Shown here: piece by piece, positions 1 to 6,732 of the stretch
Layout: each line of letters begins with the position of its first letter
How positions within the stretch are numbered: position 1 is the first letter of the stretch
Source: an uncultured Ruminococcus sp.
Lineage (GTDB): Bacteria > Bacillota > Clostridia > Oscillospirales > Acutalibacteraceae
Reading direction: 5' to 3'
DNA: 7,370 nt
Assembly (NCBI GenBank): GCA_902762335.1
Contig: CACWNZ010000059.1
Location: 1 to 7,370 of the forward strand
Translations under genes and position numbers: made by a program
Notes under the pieces: model-generated
Told to the model about the DNA's origin: nothing
Seen by the model: the letters and a program-made list of their open reading frames with translations, nothing else
Database searches by the model: none

Positions 1-2
1 GA

Positions 3-1631
3 GGTGAGATGAACAGTCTTGCGGGCAGTCTGGCACAGCTTGAAAGGGGCGAGACACTGAGCCTTGACACGATACTTCAGCTTATCGAAAAATATCCCGA
101 ATACACCGAGCAGCTCATCAACGCAAAGGACAATGCCGAGCTGCAGAAGGCGGCGCTGGAAGCACTGTTCGAGGCGAAAAAGGCGGAGTATATCCTGACT
201 CAGCAGGCGGCGATAGATATTATTGACGCATCGGACAGAGAAACAGAGGCAATAATCGAGAACGTCAAAAAGCGCATCGAGGCGTACCGGGAGGAAGCCC
301 GGGTAAAGGGGGATATCTTTGGCGCTATAGCCAAAACAATTTCAGATGTATGGGAGCTATACGGACTTGAAGCGACCCGTGAAAAAAACCAACGTGACAG
401 GGAGAGTCTGCAGCAAAGGATAGATTATGTCAGCTCGCTGTCCTACAGTGATTTTGCATCGGGCACATCTGGCGGCTCGTCAGGCAGCTCAGGGGGCAGC
501 TCAGGGGGCAGCTCGGCAAGCTCATCGTCAAGCAGATCGTCAGAGAAGTACACAATGGATTCCCGGGGGGTATATGCCGAGGGGAACAGCTATCTTGACG
601 CCTACACCAAATGGATGGACAGGGCAAAGGCTGTCGGCAAGCTTACTGCCGATGAGGAGATACAGTTTTTGCGCGAAATACTCAAAAGAGAAGCGCTGAC
701 CGCCGAGGAGAGAGAGCAGGTAAGGCAGAAGCTCTATGCGGCCGAGGAGAAGCGGGCAAAGGCTGCCGAGGACGCAGAAAAAGAGCGTACAAAGGCCGCC
801 GAGGACGCAGAAAAGGAAAAATACAACGCCCGGCGAAAAGAGATACAGGACTATCTGACGTGGATAGACCGTCAAAAGGCACTGGGAAATATCAGCGAGA
901 GGAAAGAGCTGGAGCATCTTGAACGCCTGGTCAAGTATGAGGATCTCACCGCCGATGAGAGGTACAACATCGAATTAAGACTGCACAATCTGAAAAAGGA
1001 TCTTGCAGACAAGGCCGAAGCCCGTGAAAAGGAACGTGCCGAACGTGAAGCAAAAGCAGTCGAGGAGGCAGAGCAGCGCAAAAAAGAAGCCCGTGAGCTT
1101 GGCAAGGCTGCGCTTGACAAGCTGATAGACGATGAGATATCAAAGCATGAGGCGGCGTCAAACGCAGCTAAGAAATGGGCCGACAAAGAAAAGGCCGCAT
1201 TAGACGAGGTAGTGCGAAAGCGCAGGCAGGCGAGCGAGGACGAGAAGCGTCAGAATGAGATAGATCTGATAGATCTTAAGCTCAGGAGCGGGCATCTCTC
1301 CGAGTTCGAGGAGCGGGAGCTTTACCGCCGCAAGCAGGATATCCTGAACGAGAGGTACGAAGCGGAATTTGAACAGAGCGTTGAGGATAAAAAAACAGAG
1401 ATCGATGCACGGGCTGACAGTGTGGTCAGCGCTAACGATCAGGCAATAAAAGCACTGCAAAACAGCAAGACAAGCGTTGCAGACAGGGTGGCATATCTCA
1501 ACGGCACGCAGAGCTACGATCAGCGGGTCAAAAACAATACCGTCACTCAGAATGTCACTATTGTGCAAAACGGTCTTAGCGGTGACCAGCTCGTGCAGAG
1601 GGTGCTCAAGGAACTGGGGGCGAGATCATGA
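3..1631 (+). CDS. Phage tail tape-measure protein, C-terminal part (5' end outside window)
   Basis: The tape measure fixes tail length and passes through the tail tube during infection. The frame is open to the left edge. The first ATG (position 9) has a purine-rich stretch only 2 nt before it, too close for a good ribosome site, so I read it as internal to a longer gene; numbering below starts at that ATG. The visible protein has an N-terminal helical part (1-145), a Ser/Gly linker (about 150-178), then long Lys/Glu/Ala coiled coil. Two related helical modules centred on W202 and W285 share a W-x-D-R-x-K-A-x-G pattern, a Glu/Leu-rich stretch and an LTA(E/D)ER segment; a weaker third lies near residue 420. 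An 11-residue unit, AAEDAEKERTK, is duplicated near 252-273. The C terminus (TVTQNVTIVQNG...) looks like many tape-measure ends. The next gene, Dit-like, overlaps by ATGA, the expected order. No family profile was run; a scaffold-like tail protein is the only alternative. Confidence 0.8.
   Translation, partial: GEMNSLAGSLAQLERGETLSLDTILQLIEKYPEYTEQLINAKDNAELQKAALEALFEAKKAEYILTQQAAIDIIDASDRETEAIIENVKKRIEAYREEARVKGDIFGAIAKTISDVWELYGLEATREKNQRDRESLQQRIDYVSSLSYSDFASGTSGGSSGSSGGSSGGSSASSSSSRSSEKYTMDSRGVYAEGNSYLDAYTKWMDRAKAVGKLTADEEIQFLREILKREALTAEEREQVRQKLYAAEEKRAKAAEDAEKERTKAAEDAEKEKYNARRKEIQDYLTWIDRQKALGNISERKELEHLERLVKYEDLTADERYNIELRLHNLKKDLADKAEAREKERAEREAKAVEEAEQRKKEARELGKAALDKLIDDEISKHEAASNAAKKWADKEKAALDEVVRKRRQASEDEKRQNEIDLIDLKLRSGHLSEFEERELYRRKQDILNERYEAEFEQSVEDKKTEIDARADSVVSANDQAIKALQNSKTSVADRVAYLNGTQSYDQRVKNNTVTQNVTIVQNGLSGDQLVQRVLKELGARS
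471..518 (+). repeat. 12-bp in-frame tandem repeat encoding the Ser/Gly linker of the tape measure
   Basis: Four 12-bp units run back to back. Those at 483-494 and 495-506 are identical (GGCAGCTCAGGG); those at 471-482 and 507-518 are diverged. The unit is a multiple of three, so slippage would add or remove four Gly/Ser residues without breaking the reading frame. Confidence 0.75.
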
Positions 1632-2419
1632 CGGGATACAAAAATGTTGTCTGGACTGATGAGCTCGGGCAGACCATTAGATTTGACAACAGGCGTTTTT
1701 TTATTGAAGAGATAGATATGACAGGCACGCCGGGTATTCATACGGTAGAGAGCCTTGCGGGTGCGGACGGTCAGCAGACAGTCCGGCATCAGCTCGGGGC
1801 TAAAACTATCCCGTGCAGCTTTGCCGTAAAGGACGTTGAGGACGATGCGTATCTGCAGCGGTACATAGCACAGCTTTTCGTGCCGAAAAGACCCGGCACG
1901 CTAAAGGTGTATACCCGTGAGGAAACGTATGCTATAGACTGCTATCCGCTCAATGCGCCTGTTTTCAAACGGGATCAAGGCGTGCCGTATGTCTGGCGGT
2001 TTTCGGTCGATTTTGTCGCGGATTATCCCTACTGGCGCAGAGGAGCAGAGCCGGTCACAAGGCTGTACAGCAGTCTGCCCGGCTCGGGCAGCAGCAGAAC
2101 GCTGACGTCACGCTGCCCGTTCGAGATCCCTCCGGATATTTACATTCCGGCAAGCTCAGGGGCGGTGCTCGTGCAGCTATATCTCAGGGGTGCGCCCTCT
2201 CAGGGCTTCCGCCTGCTTGCCCGGAGCTTTCCCGTGCTGGTGCGGTGCAAGGACTTCAAGGTACTCAACGCCGATACGGGAGAGGACTGCTCGCAGTATC
2301 TTGACGTGACCGCCGAGCTTGACAGCATACGCATACGCTACGGGGTCAACAACGTCATAATCTCGCCGGACAACGGAGCGTCACTGTCATACTATGAACT
2401 GTCAATGGGGGAGGTATAA
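1628..2419 (+). CDS. Distal tail protein (Dit-like, siphovirus tail component family)
   Basis: This 263-residue protein probably forms the Dit hub ring that joins the tail tube to the tip and carries the baseplate. The start ATG overlaps the tape-measure stop as ATGA, so the two are translationally coupled. The N-terminal half (about 1-135) has the beta-rich layout of the siphovirus tail family (Sipho_tail type) and ends in a W-R-F-S-x-D-F-x-A-D-Y-P-Y-W segment (residues 123-136), matching the hydrophobic-to-PyW/PyF signature that closes the ring domain in this family. The C-terminal half (about 150-263) is a beta-rich region, consistent with the galectin-like domain of Dit proteins; it carries repeated short strands and 'VNNVIISPDNGASLSYYEL', a common style of ending. 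Length is typical. Position between the tape measure and a Gp37-like protein is the standard tail order. The assignment comes from pattern and context, not a search. Confidence 0.8.
   Translation: MTGYKNVVWTDELGQTIRFDNRRFFIEEIDMTGTPGIHTVESLAGADGQQTVRHQLGAKTIPCSFAVKDVEDDAYLQRYIAQLFVPKRPGTLKVYTREETYAIDCYPLNAPVFKRDQGVPYVWRFSVDFVADYPYWRRGAEPVTRLYSSLPGSGSSRTLTSRCPFEIPPDIYIPASSGAVLVQLYLRGAPSQGFRLLARSFPVLVRCKDFKVLNADTGEDCSQYLDVTAELDSIRIRYGVNNVIISPDNGASLSYYELSMGEV
2407..2415 (+). promoter_or_regulatory. Ribosome binding site of the Gp37-like gene
   Basis: GGGGGAGGT ends 6 nt before the ATG at 2422 and overlaps the last codons of the Dit-like gene. It supports the start chosen there. Confidence 0.75.
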
Positions 2420-2421
2420 GC

Positions 2422-3555
2422 ATGGTAGCGAAGTTCTTCCGGGCGGCGGCATATAACAGCGGGTGGAGCACATTTCAGAACGACCTAATCTATGTAACGG
2501 ACAGGATAGTGTCTCTTGAAGTGACGGAGCGTTTTACAAGGCTCGGGGAGTTCACTCTCACGCTTCCTTTTTCGGATGATGTGATCTCTGCTTTTATGCG
2601 TAACGGGATAATCAACGGCACAATATTTGTTGACAATAGCTGGCTGTGGGTGCAGAGTATAGCCTACGACAACAGCACGGTGGTCCTCGCCGGCAAGGAC
2701 TGCAAGGGTATGCTGAGTACGAGGCTGACCGAATACGGCGAGGCTCAGCAGAGCGCAGCTCAGGGCTACGACATCGCAGAGGGAACAACAAAAGAATGCA
2801 TAGAGCACTATGTAACAAGAAATGCGCTATCTCCCGAGAATACTGACCGCATACTGCCGATAGTCAGTGTTGCGGGTGTGAACGGAATCAGCAGTGACAG
2901 CTATATGTCTCATCTTGAGGTGCTGTCTGACGTTGTGGAAAAGCTCTGTGTTGATGCTGACATCGGCTATACAGTGAGGGGCAGACTGCAGAGCAGCCAG
3001 AGCAGCGGTTTTGTTCTGACAACGGTAAAAGGGGTTGATCGCAGCCACGCTCAGAGCGAAAGGCCGAGAGTTATTTTTGCGGCAAGTCACGGCAATGTCA
3101 GCTCTGTCAGCTTTGAGCATGGGGTTGATGATCTGGTCAATGCGATTTATGCAACGGACACAAACGAGCTGACAAGCATAGTGCATAGGGACACTGTCCC
3201 TGCCTCGGGACTGCTCAGGCGTGAATGTTCAATATCGTCAGGTATTCCTTATGACACAACCACAGAGGACTACTATGACAGATATGTGCTCAACGAAGTC
3301 GCCGACAACACTGAAAGTCACAGCTTCAGCCTGACGGTCCCTGTGCAGGGCTATGGCACTGGGTACAGTCTCGGCGACTATGTATCGGTGCTTGACGACA
3401 GTACAAAAAATTTAGAGCGACTGCAGATCACCGAGGTCAGAAAAAGCTATGCTTCGGGTCAGAGGAGCATAGGGATAACTCTCGGCGTTCCGAAGCAGAA
3501 GCCTTTCCAGCGCCTTAATAATGATCTGATCTCGGGAACAGCAAGGAGGAGATAA
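2422..3555 (+). CDS. Tail-tip protein, siphovirus ReqiPepy6 Gp37-like family
   Basis: A 377-residue tail-tip protein, likely the functional counterpart of the Tal/tail-hub protein that sits below Dit and anchors the host-binding apparatus. It begins 2 nt after the Dit-like stop, with a strong Shine-Dalgarno site. The N-terminal third resembles this family: an 'R...LGEFTLTLPF' segment (around residues 39-50), a run describing a bound edge (NGIINGTIFVDNSWLWVQSI), and 'LAGKDCKGMLSTRL' (around 90-103), the G-x-D-x-x-G-x-L-x-x-R pattern typical of Gp37-like proteins. The middle has an 'SHLEVLSDVVEKLC' helix, and the C-terminal part contains 'GYSLGDYVSVLD' followed by alternating strands (ITEVRKSY...IGITLGVPK), as expected in a gp27-like hub fold. 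No peptidase or hydrolase motif is visible and the chain is short, so I do not call it a Tal endopeptidase. Family-level confidence is good; the exact role is inferred. Confidence 0.8.
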   Translation: MVAKFFRAAAYNSGWSTFQNDLIYVTDRIVSLEVTERFTRLGEFTLTLPFSDDVISAFMRNGIINGTIFVDNSWLWVQSIAYDNSTVVLAGKDCKGMLSTRLTEYGEAQQSAAQGYDIAEGTTKECIEHYVTRNALSPENTDRILPIVSVAGVNGISSDSYMSHLEVLSDVVEKLCVDADIGYTVRGRLQSSQSSGFVLTTVKGVDRSHAQSERPRVIFAASHGNVSSVSFEHGVDDLVNAIYATDTNELTSIVHRDTVPASGLLRRECSISSGIPYDTTTEDYYDRYVLNEVADNTESHSFSLTVPVQGYGTGYSLGDYVSVLDDSTKNLERLQITEVRKSYASGQRSIGITLGVPKQKPFQRLNNDLISGTARRR

Positions 3556-3558
3556 CCA

Positions 3559-3909
3559 ATGCAGCATACAATAAATATACCAAAGGGGACAAGCTACAGC
3601 TTTGCTGTGCGCCCTGTTTATGACGACGGCACGGTGTATCCGTACAACATTGCCGATCAGGTCGTGTTCGGCGTCAGGCTCTCGCCGCAGAGCGAGGGCT
3701 ATGTGATATCAAAAATTGCTGTATATGACAGCAGCACGGGCAGCTATGTAATAGCACTGGATCCGGAGGATACCTCAGAGCTTGCGGCGGACGAGCGCTA
3801 TTGGTACGATGTCGGCCTTGAGACCTCAACGGGAGATTTCTATCTGCTGATCGACAGCTCGTATTTTAATGTCCAAAAAGCGATCACAAAGGCGGGTATG
3901 CAGACATGA
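3559..3909 (+). CDS. Small baseplate-type protein with a likely Ig-like fold
   Basis: A 116-residue protein with a strong Shine-Dalgarno site (AAGGAGG at 3543-3549, 9 nt from the ATG) and a 3-nt gap from the Gp37-like gene. The sequence opens with 'INIPKGTSYSFAVRP', then 'DQVVFGVRLS', a 'YVIALDPEDTSEL' strand, 'ERYWYDVGLET' and 'FYLLIDSSYFNV'. This pattern (kGd..f.v, D.v.f.v, i.L...dT..L, Y.YDi) resembles the single Ig-like domain at the N terminus of upper-baseplate (BppU-type) proteins of Firmicutes phages, here as a stand-alone gene. It probably decorates the tail tip or adapts receptor-binding proteins to it. Its stop overlaps the next start as ATGA, so the two products may be made in matched amounts. 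I infer the fold from the pattern; the function is not shown by sequence. Confidence 0.7.
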   Translation: MQHTINIPKGTSYSFAVRPVYDDGTVYPYNIADQVVFGVRLSPQSEGYVISKIAVYDSSTGSYVIALDPEDTSELAADERYWYDVGLETSTGDFYLLIDSSYFNVQKAITKAGMQT

Positions 3910-4736
3910 GACTAAGCTGTAACATCATTGATTATCCAAGACCGACCTGCGTGATATATGATCCGGCTTCTTCCGGCGCACCGATCATTCGCAGCGCCGA
4001 ACTGACAACAGTTATCAAGGAGGCTGTCGCATACCTTCAGGGAACGTCTTTCAGGAACAACATCGTGTTTGAGAGCAGCGCACCTAAGCTGCGGAATTAC
4101 ATAATCTACGGCAACACAACGGGCAACCTGACAGAGGAAGGGTATGTCATTCCTGTGACAGTACAAAAAGTCAATCACTTTGACGCCTCAAATGCCGATA
4201 TCGTAGAGCTGTATCCTGACACGGACGACATCGTAAAGGTTTCAGGAACCACGAATTACACCAAGCAGCGCAGTTTTGTAGCAGAGGTGCAGCCGAACAC
4301 ATGGTATACAGTATATGTCAATTCTGATGAAAGCAATCTGACCGCCCGCGTGGCAGGTTACAGCACCTATCCGGCGGCAGGTGACACCGCCCTGTGGACA
4401 GACAGGGATCTTACACGCCTTACCCCGCCGATCAACACCTTCATCACCACAGCGGATACGCATTATGTTATGGTTTACTTTTCGTATCGCCGTGACGATG
4501 TTACGGATATACTCCCGACCATACGGCTCATCAAGGGCTCGGCGGACTTTAACAACACGGTCAATTTTGTTCTCGACACGCCGCTTATGGTGGGGCAGGA
4601 GATCAGATACGAGGAATGCGGGATAGATATTCCGACCCCGACCTACGGCGACTGTACGATCACCTTTGGGTCTGAGTTTCTGCCGCATGATGTATGGATA
4701 CAGTATGACAGCGGGGAGGTGCCTCAAATTGTTTAA
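3906..4736 (+). CDS. Unclassified tail-tip/baseplate protein, candidate receptor-binding component
   Basis: A 276-residue, beta-rich, largely acidic protein coupled by ATGA to the preceding Ig-like gene. I do not recognise the family as a whole. Near residues 62-80 it has 'LRNYIIYGNTTGN', which resembles the 'L.NY.IYGN(S/T)..G...' strand found in many Firmicutes phage tail proteins ahead of carbohydrate-binding-like domains. The middle (about 120-220) has a 'FVAEVQPNTWYTVYVN...VMVYFSYR...IRLIKGS' succession, which resembles a jelly-roll/carbohydrate-binding layout. The C-terminal 55 residues ('FVLDTPLMVGQEIRYEECG...YGDCTITF') form another strand-rich unit. Position between the hub and the lysis cassette is where host-range proteins usually sit, hence the tentative role. 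There is no collagen repeat, no peptidase motif and no signal peptide. A structural baseplate spacer is the main alternative. Confidence 0.65.
   Translation: MRLSCNIIDYPRPTCVIYDPASSGAPIIRSAELTTVIKEAVAYLQGTSFRNNIVFESSAPKLRNYIIYGNTTGNLTEEGYVIPVTVQKVNHFDASNADIVELYPDTDDIVKVSGTTNYTKQRSFVAEVQPNTWYTVYVNSDESNLTARVAGYSTYPAAGDTALWTDRDLTRLTPPINTFITTADTHYVMVYFSYRRDDVTDILPTIRLIKGSADFNNTVNFVLDTPLMVGQEIRYEECGIDIPTPTYGDCTITFGSEFLPHDVWIQYDSGEVPQIV
4713..4720 (+). promoter_or_regulatory. Ribosome binding site selecting the TTG start at 4729
   Basis: GGGGAGGT lies 8 nt before an in-frame TTG and inside the end of the preceding gene. The upstream in-frame ATG at 4666 has no comparable site and would create a 71-nt overlap. 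Confidence 0.7.
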
Positions 4737-5493
4737 AAGAGAGATCTACAGGACTATCACGACCGAAGATGTGTTTGTCGAGGGCTTTATTGACGACATC
4801 AGGGCAAAGAGCGAGGGGCGAATTGTTTGTACAGCTAAAGATCTTACGCAGGCAACACCGGCGTTCGTACTGACCGTTGACGGAGGCTACAGCTTGACAT
4901 TTACGAGGGTACACAGCACCGAACTTGCCGCCAACGGCTGGTATGTCGGCGTGTCCCGGGGCACAACAGAAAGGCCGTTTCTCTGCACGGGTTTCCAGGA
5001 ATATTGGTTCAGGGAAATAAAGCGCACCATAAGATACAGCATCATCAGCAGCGGCAGAGCGATGCTGCTTGAGTTTGGGGGTTATACGGATTTTCAGATG
5101 GCGACATCGCCTGTTATCTCGATCCTTTCAACAAAGGATAACGGTTTATCAGGTGTCGCAATGGTACTGGCTAACTATAGTGCGATCCCGACCAACTTTG
5201 CCCTGAGTTATACTGACGGCACGGAGCTATATGTACATGACCGCACCGATATGCAGTATGATACAGACGAACCGAGAAAGCTTCAGATTGCCGCAAACAA
5301 ACAGCTATATGACGCCGCAAGATATAGAACAGGTTCTTTTGTTATGGCTGTTCCCGGCCTAAAGGACTGTATGCAGGTGCCCGCAAGGCTGCATTTCATA
5401 GCCGGTGGCAGGGAGTATTACTCCCTCGACGATTACACCGTGGACTTTGGCGGGTCTGACCCGTCCCGGGCAAGCACGGTCATGGAGGTATGA
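4729..5493 (+). CDS. Unclassified tail-tip protein, possible receptor-binding or baseplate partner (TTG start)
   Basis: I place the start at TTG 4729, giving 254 residues. It overlaps the preceding stop by 8 nt and has a strong Shine-Dalgarno site, whereas the longer ATG frame from 4666 has none and adds a Cys/Met-rich stretch that reads as shadow sequence. The protein is not recognised. It is rich in predicted strands and aromatic residues ('GGYSLTFTRVHSTEL', 'GWYVGVSRGT', 'FREIKRTIRYSIISSG', 'ALSYTDGTELYVHDRTD'), with no membrane segment, coiled coil or catalytic motif I can name. It ends 'GGREYYSLDDYTVDFGGSDP', a strand-turn ending. It is the last tail gene before the holin and is coupled to a similar-sized unknown gene, so a role in host binding or in completing the baseplate is reasonable but inferred only from position. 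A prophage-encoded accessory (moron) gene is less likely, given the continuous operon. Confidence 0.65.
   Translation: MFKREIYRTITTEDVFVEGFIDDIRAKSEGRIVCTAKDLTQATPAFVLTVDGGYSLTFTRVHSTELAANGWYVGVSRGTTERPFLCTGFQEYWFREIKRTIRYSIISSGRAMLLEFGGYTDFQMATSPVISILSTKDNGLSGVAMVLANYSAIPTNFALSYTDGTELYVHDRTDMQYDTDEPRKLQIAANKQLYDAARYRTGSFVMAVPGLKDCMQVPARLHFIAGGREYYSLDDYTVDFGGSDPSRASTVMEV
5484..5489 (+). promoter_or_regulatory. Ribosome binding site selecting the holin start at 5498
   Basis: GGAGGT lies 8 nt before ATG 5498 and inside the final codons of the preceding tail gene. It favours this start over the in-frame ATG at 5405, which would overlap the tail gene by 89 nt. Confidence 0.75.
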
Positions 5494-5497
5494 TAAA

Positions 5498-5962
5498 ATG
5501 GACATTAAACAAAAAACATTGAAGGGCGCCCTATCAGCCTTCCTTGCCGTGGCGGTCAACTATGTCGGTATAATCGCCGTGCCTATAATCATGCTCTGTG
5601 TTGTAATGCTGCTTGACTATATCACAGGCATGGTCGCCGCATGGAGAAGTAGGGAGCTGTCAAGCAAAAAAGGCTCGTTCGGCATCATAAAAAAGCTGTG
5701 CTATCTGATTGCCGTGTGTGTCGGCATTATTGTAGACTGGGTGATCTACAGCGGACTTGATTCAATGGGCGTATCTCTCGGGATCAGGGTGCTTTTCGGG
5801 GTTATTATCGCAATATGGCTCATCATCAACGAACTGCTGAGCATTGTAGAGAACCTCAGGAAAATAGGTGTCCCGCTGCCTGCCTTTTTAGAGAAAATCG
5901 TCAGGAGGCTGAAAAATACAACGGAAGTAATTGTCACTAAGGAGGACAAAAAAGATGAGTAA
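5498..5962 (+). CDS. Phage holin (TcdE / phage_holin_4 family)
   Basis: A 154-residue membrane protein that should form the lesion through which the adjacent endolysin reaches the wall. Three hydrophobic segments are visible: about 12-48 (a long stretch ending in the family's LLDYITG motif, D40 to G44), 66-84 and 97-117. A conserved-looking 'NELLSIVENLRKIGVPLP' segment (111-128) follows, matching the N/E...S..EN...G.P.P signature of TcdE-like and phi29/Cp-1-type holins. A charged, Lys-rich cytoplasmic tail closes the protein. The start is set by a GGAGGT site and the spacing from the previous stop is 4 nt. The stop overlaps the amidase start by 8 nt, which couples holin and lysin. Length is normal for the family. 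Confidence 0.92.
   Translation: MDIKQKTLKGALSAFLAVAVNYVGIIAVPIIMLCVVMLLDYITGMVAAWRSRELSSKKGSFGIIKKLCYLIAVCVGIIVDWVIYSGLDSMGVSLGIRVLFGVIIAIWLIINELLSIVENLRKIGVPLPAFLEKIVRRLKNTTEVIVTKEDKKDE
5939..5945 (+). promoter_or_regulatory. Ribosome binding site selecting the amidase start at 5955
   Basis: AAGGAGG lies 9 nt before ATG 5955, inside the holin gene. The longer in-frame ATG at 5931 has no such site and would add a basic 8-residue extension not expected in amidases. Confidence 0.8.
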
Positions 5963-6641
5963 GAAGATCTATCTGAGCCCGTCAAATCAAGACGGGAACC
6001 TTTATGCGTATGGAAATACCAACGAAATGGAGCAGTGCAACCGCATTGCCGACTGTGCGAAGACAGCCCTTGAGCGCTGCGGCTTTACCGTGAAAAAGGC
6101 GCCGAAAGGGCAGGCAATGAAAACAAGCATTGCCGAAAGTAACGCCTGGGGCGCTGACCTGCATATACCTATCCACACGAATGCCTGCACCAACGACGGC
6201 ACAGGTACGGCAGGGGGTACTCTTGTAATAGTTTACTCTAACACACCTGCAAACACCGCTATTGCACGACCCGTTTACAACGCGGTACAGGCTGTCACCC
6301 CGGGAGAAACGGACTACGGCGTACAGCCCCGTCCCGACCTCGCCGAGCTAAACAGCACCAATGCAATAGCCGTTTATATTGAAGTGGATTTTCACGACAA
6401 TCCGCCTATCGCAAAGTGGCTGATCGAAAATCCTGTCACCGTAGGAGAGGCTATCGCAAAGGGCGTATGCAAGGCTTACGGCGTGGAGTACAAGTCGCCC
6501 TCAGAGCCGCCTCCGAAGTCTGACGTCTTCTACCGCGTTCAGGTGGGAGCTTTTTCGGTACGCTCCAATGCCGAGGCGTATCTCAAAAAGGTACAGGATG
6601 CGGGCTTTAAGGATGCCTTTATCGTTGAGGTGAAAAAATAA
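5955..6641 (+). CDS. N-acetylmuramoyl-L-alanine amidase endolysin (Amidase_3 type) with half-SPOR domain
   Basis: A 228-residue endolysin that should cleave the amide bond between N-acetylmuramic acid and L-alanine in peptidoglycan. Residues 1-178 show the Amidase_3 fold: 'KKIYLSPSNQ' as first strand, 'GNTNEMEQ' with the likely zinc ligand E24 or E26, 'LHIPIHTNA' with H74 (the S-x-H-x-N-A type ligand), and 'AVYIEVDFHDNP' with E143 as the probable catalytic glutamate. The usual first zinc ligand His (normally in a D-P-G-H-G motif) is replaced by the S-P-S-N-Q stretch. A Pro/Ser-rich linker (181-189) leads to 'YRVQVGAFSVRSNAEAYLKKV' (193-213), the first repeat of a SPOR domain, which binds glycan strands; the second repeat is absent. 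There is no signal peptide, consistent with holin-dependent release. It overlaps the holin stop by 8 nt and is followed 11 nt later by an intrinsic terminator. Confidence 0.9.
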   Translation: MSKKIYLSPSNQDGNLYAYGNTNEMEQCNRIADCAKTALERCGFTVKKAPKGQAMKTSIAESNAWGADLHIPIHTNACTNDGTGTAGGTLVIVYSNTPANTAIARPVYNAVQAVTPGETDYGVQPRPDLAELNSTNAIAVYIEVDFHDNPPIAKWLIENPVTVGEAIAKGVCKAYGVEYKSPSEPPPKSDVFYRVQVGAFSVRSNAEAYLKKVQDAGFKDAFIVEVKK

Positions 6642-6694
6642 TATCAAACATTGCCGCTGCCGTTTGGTGGCGGCTTTTTTTGTTAATATCAAAC
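6639..6694. repeat. 11-bp direct repeat bracketing the operon terminator
   Basis: TAATATCAAAC occurs at 6639-6649 (overlapping the amidase stop codon) and again at 6684-6694, 45 bp apart, with the terminator between them. The repeat is exact but short. Confidence 0.6.
6653..6681 (+). terminator. Intrinsic terminator of the tail-lysis operon
   Basis: A 9-bp stem (GCCGCTGCC with GGTGGCGGC, including two G-T wobbles) around a GTTT loop is followed directly by seven T residues (6675-6681). It lies 11 nt after the amidase stop and ends the late operon. Confidence 0.9.
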
Positions 6695-6732
6695 CAAAAA
6701 ACAGCAAAAACATTTGTAAATAAATAAAATAG

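Noticed and set aside
540..1186. Long minus-strand open frames opposite the tape measure
   Set aside because: They are by-products of the Glu/Lys/Ala-rich coiled-coil coding on the + strand and are rich in Ser/Leu/Cys without family features.
4242..4727. Minus-strand 161-codon open frame opposite the tail-tip gene
   Set aside because: It would oppose a tightly coupled operon, has no recognisable domain and no ribosome site, and the + frame is well supported by its junctions.
2422..5493. Diversity-generating retroelement target or variable repeat in the tail-tip genes
   Set aside because: I saw no template-like repeat pair, no C-type-lectin-style ending and no reverse transcriptase in the window.
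6681..6732. Promoter for the lysin remnant in the AT-rich stretch
   Set aside because: TTGTTA and TAAAAT-like words are present, but no pair has acceptable spacing, and base composition alone explains them.
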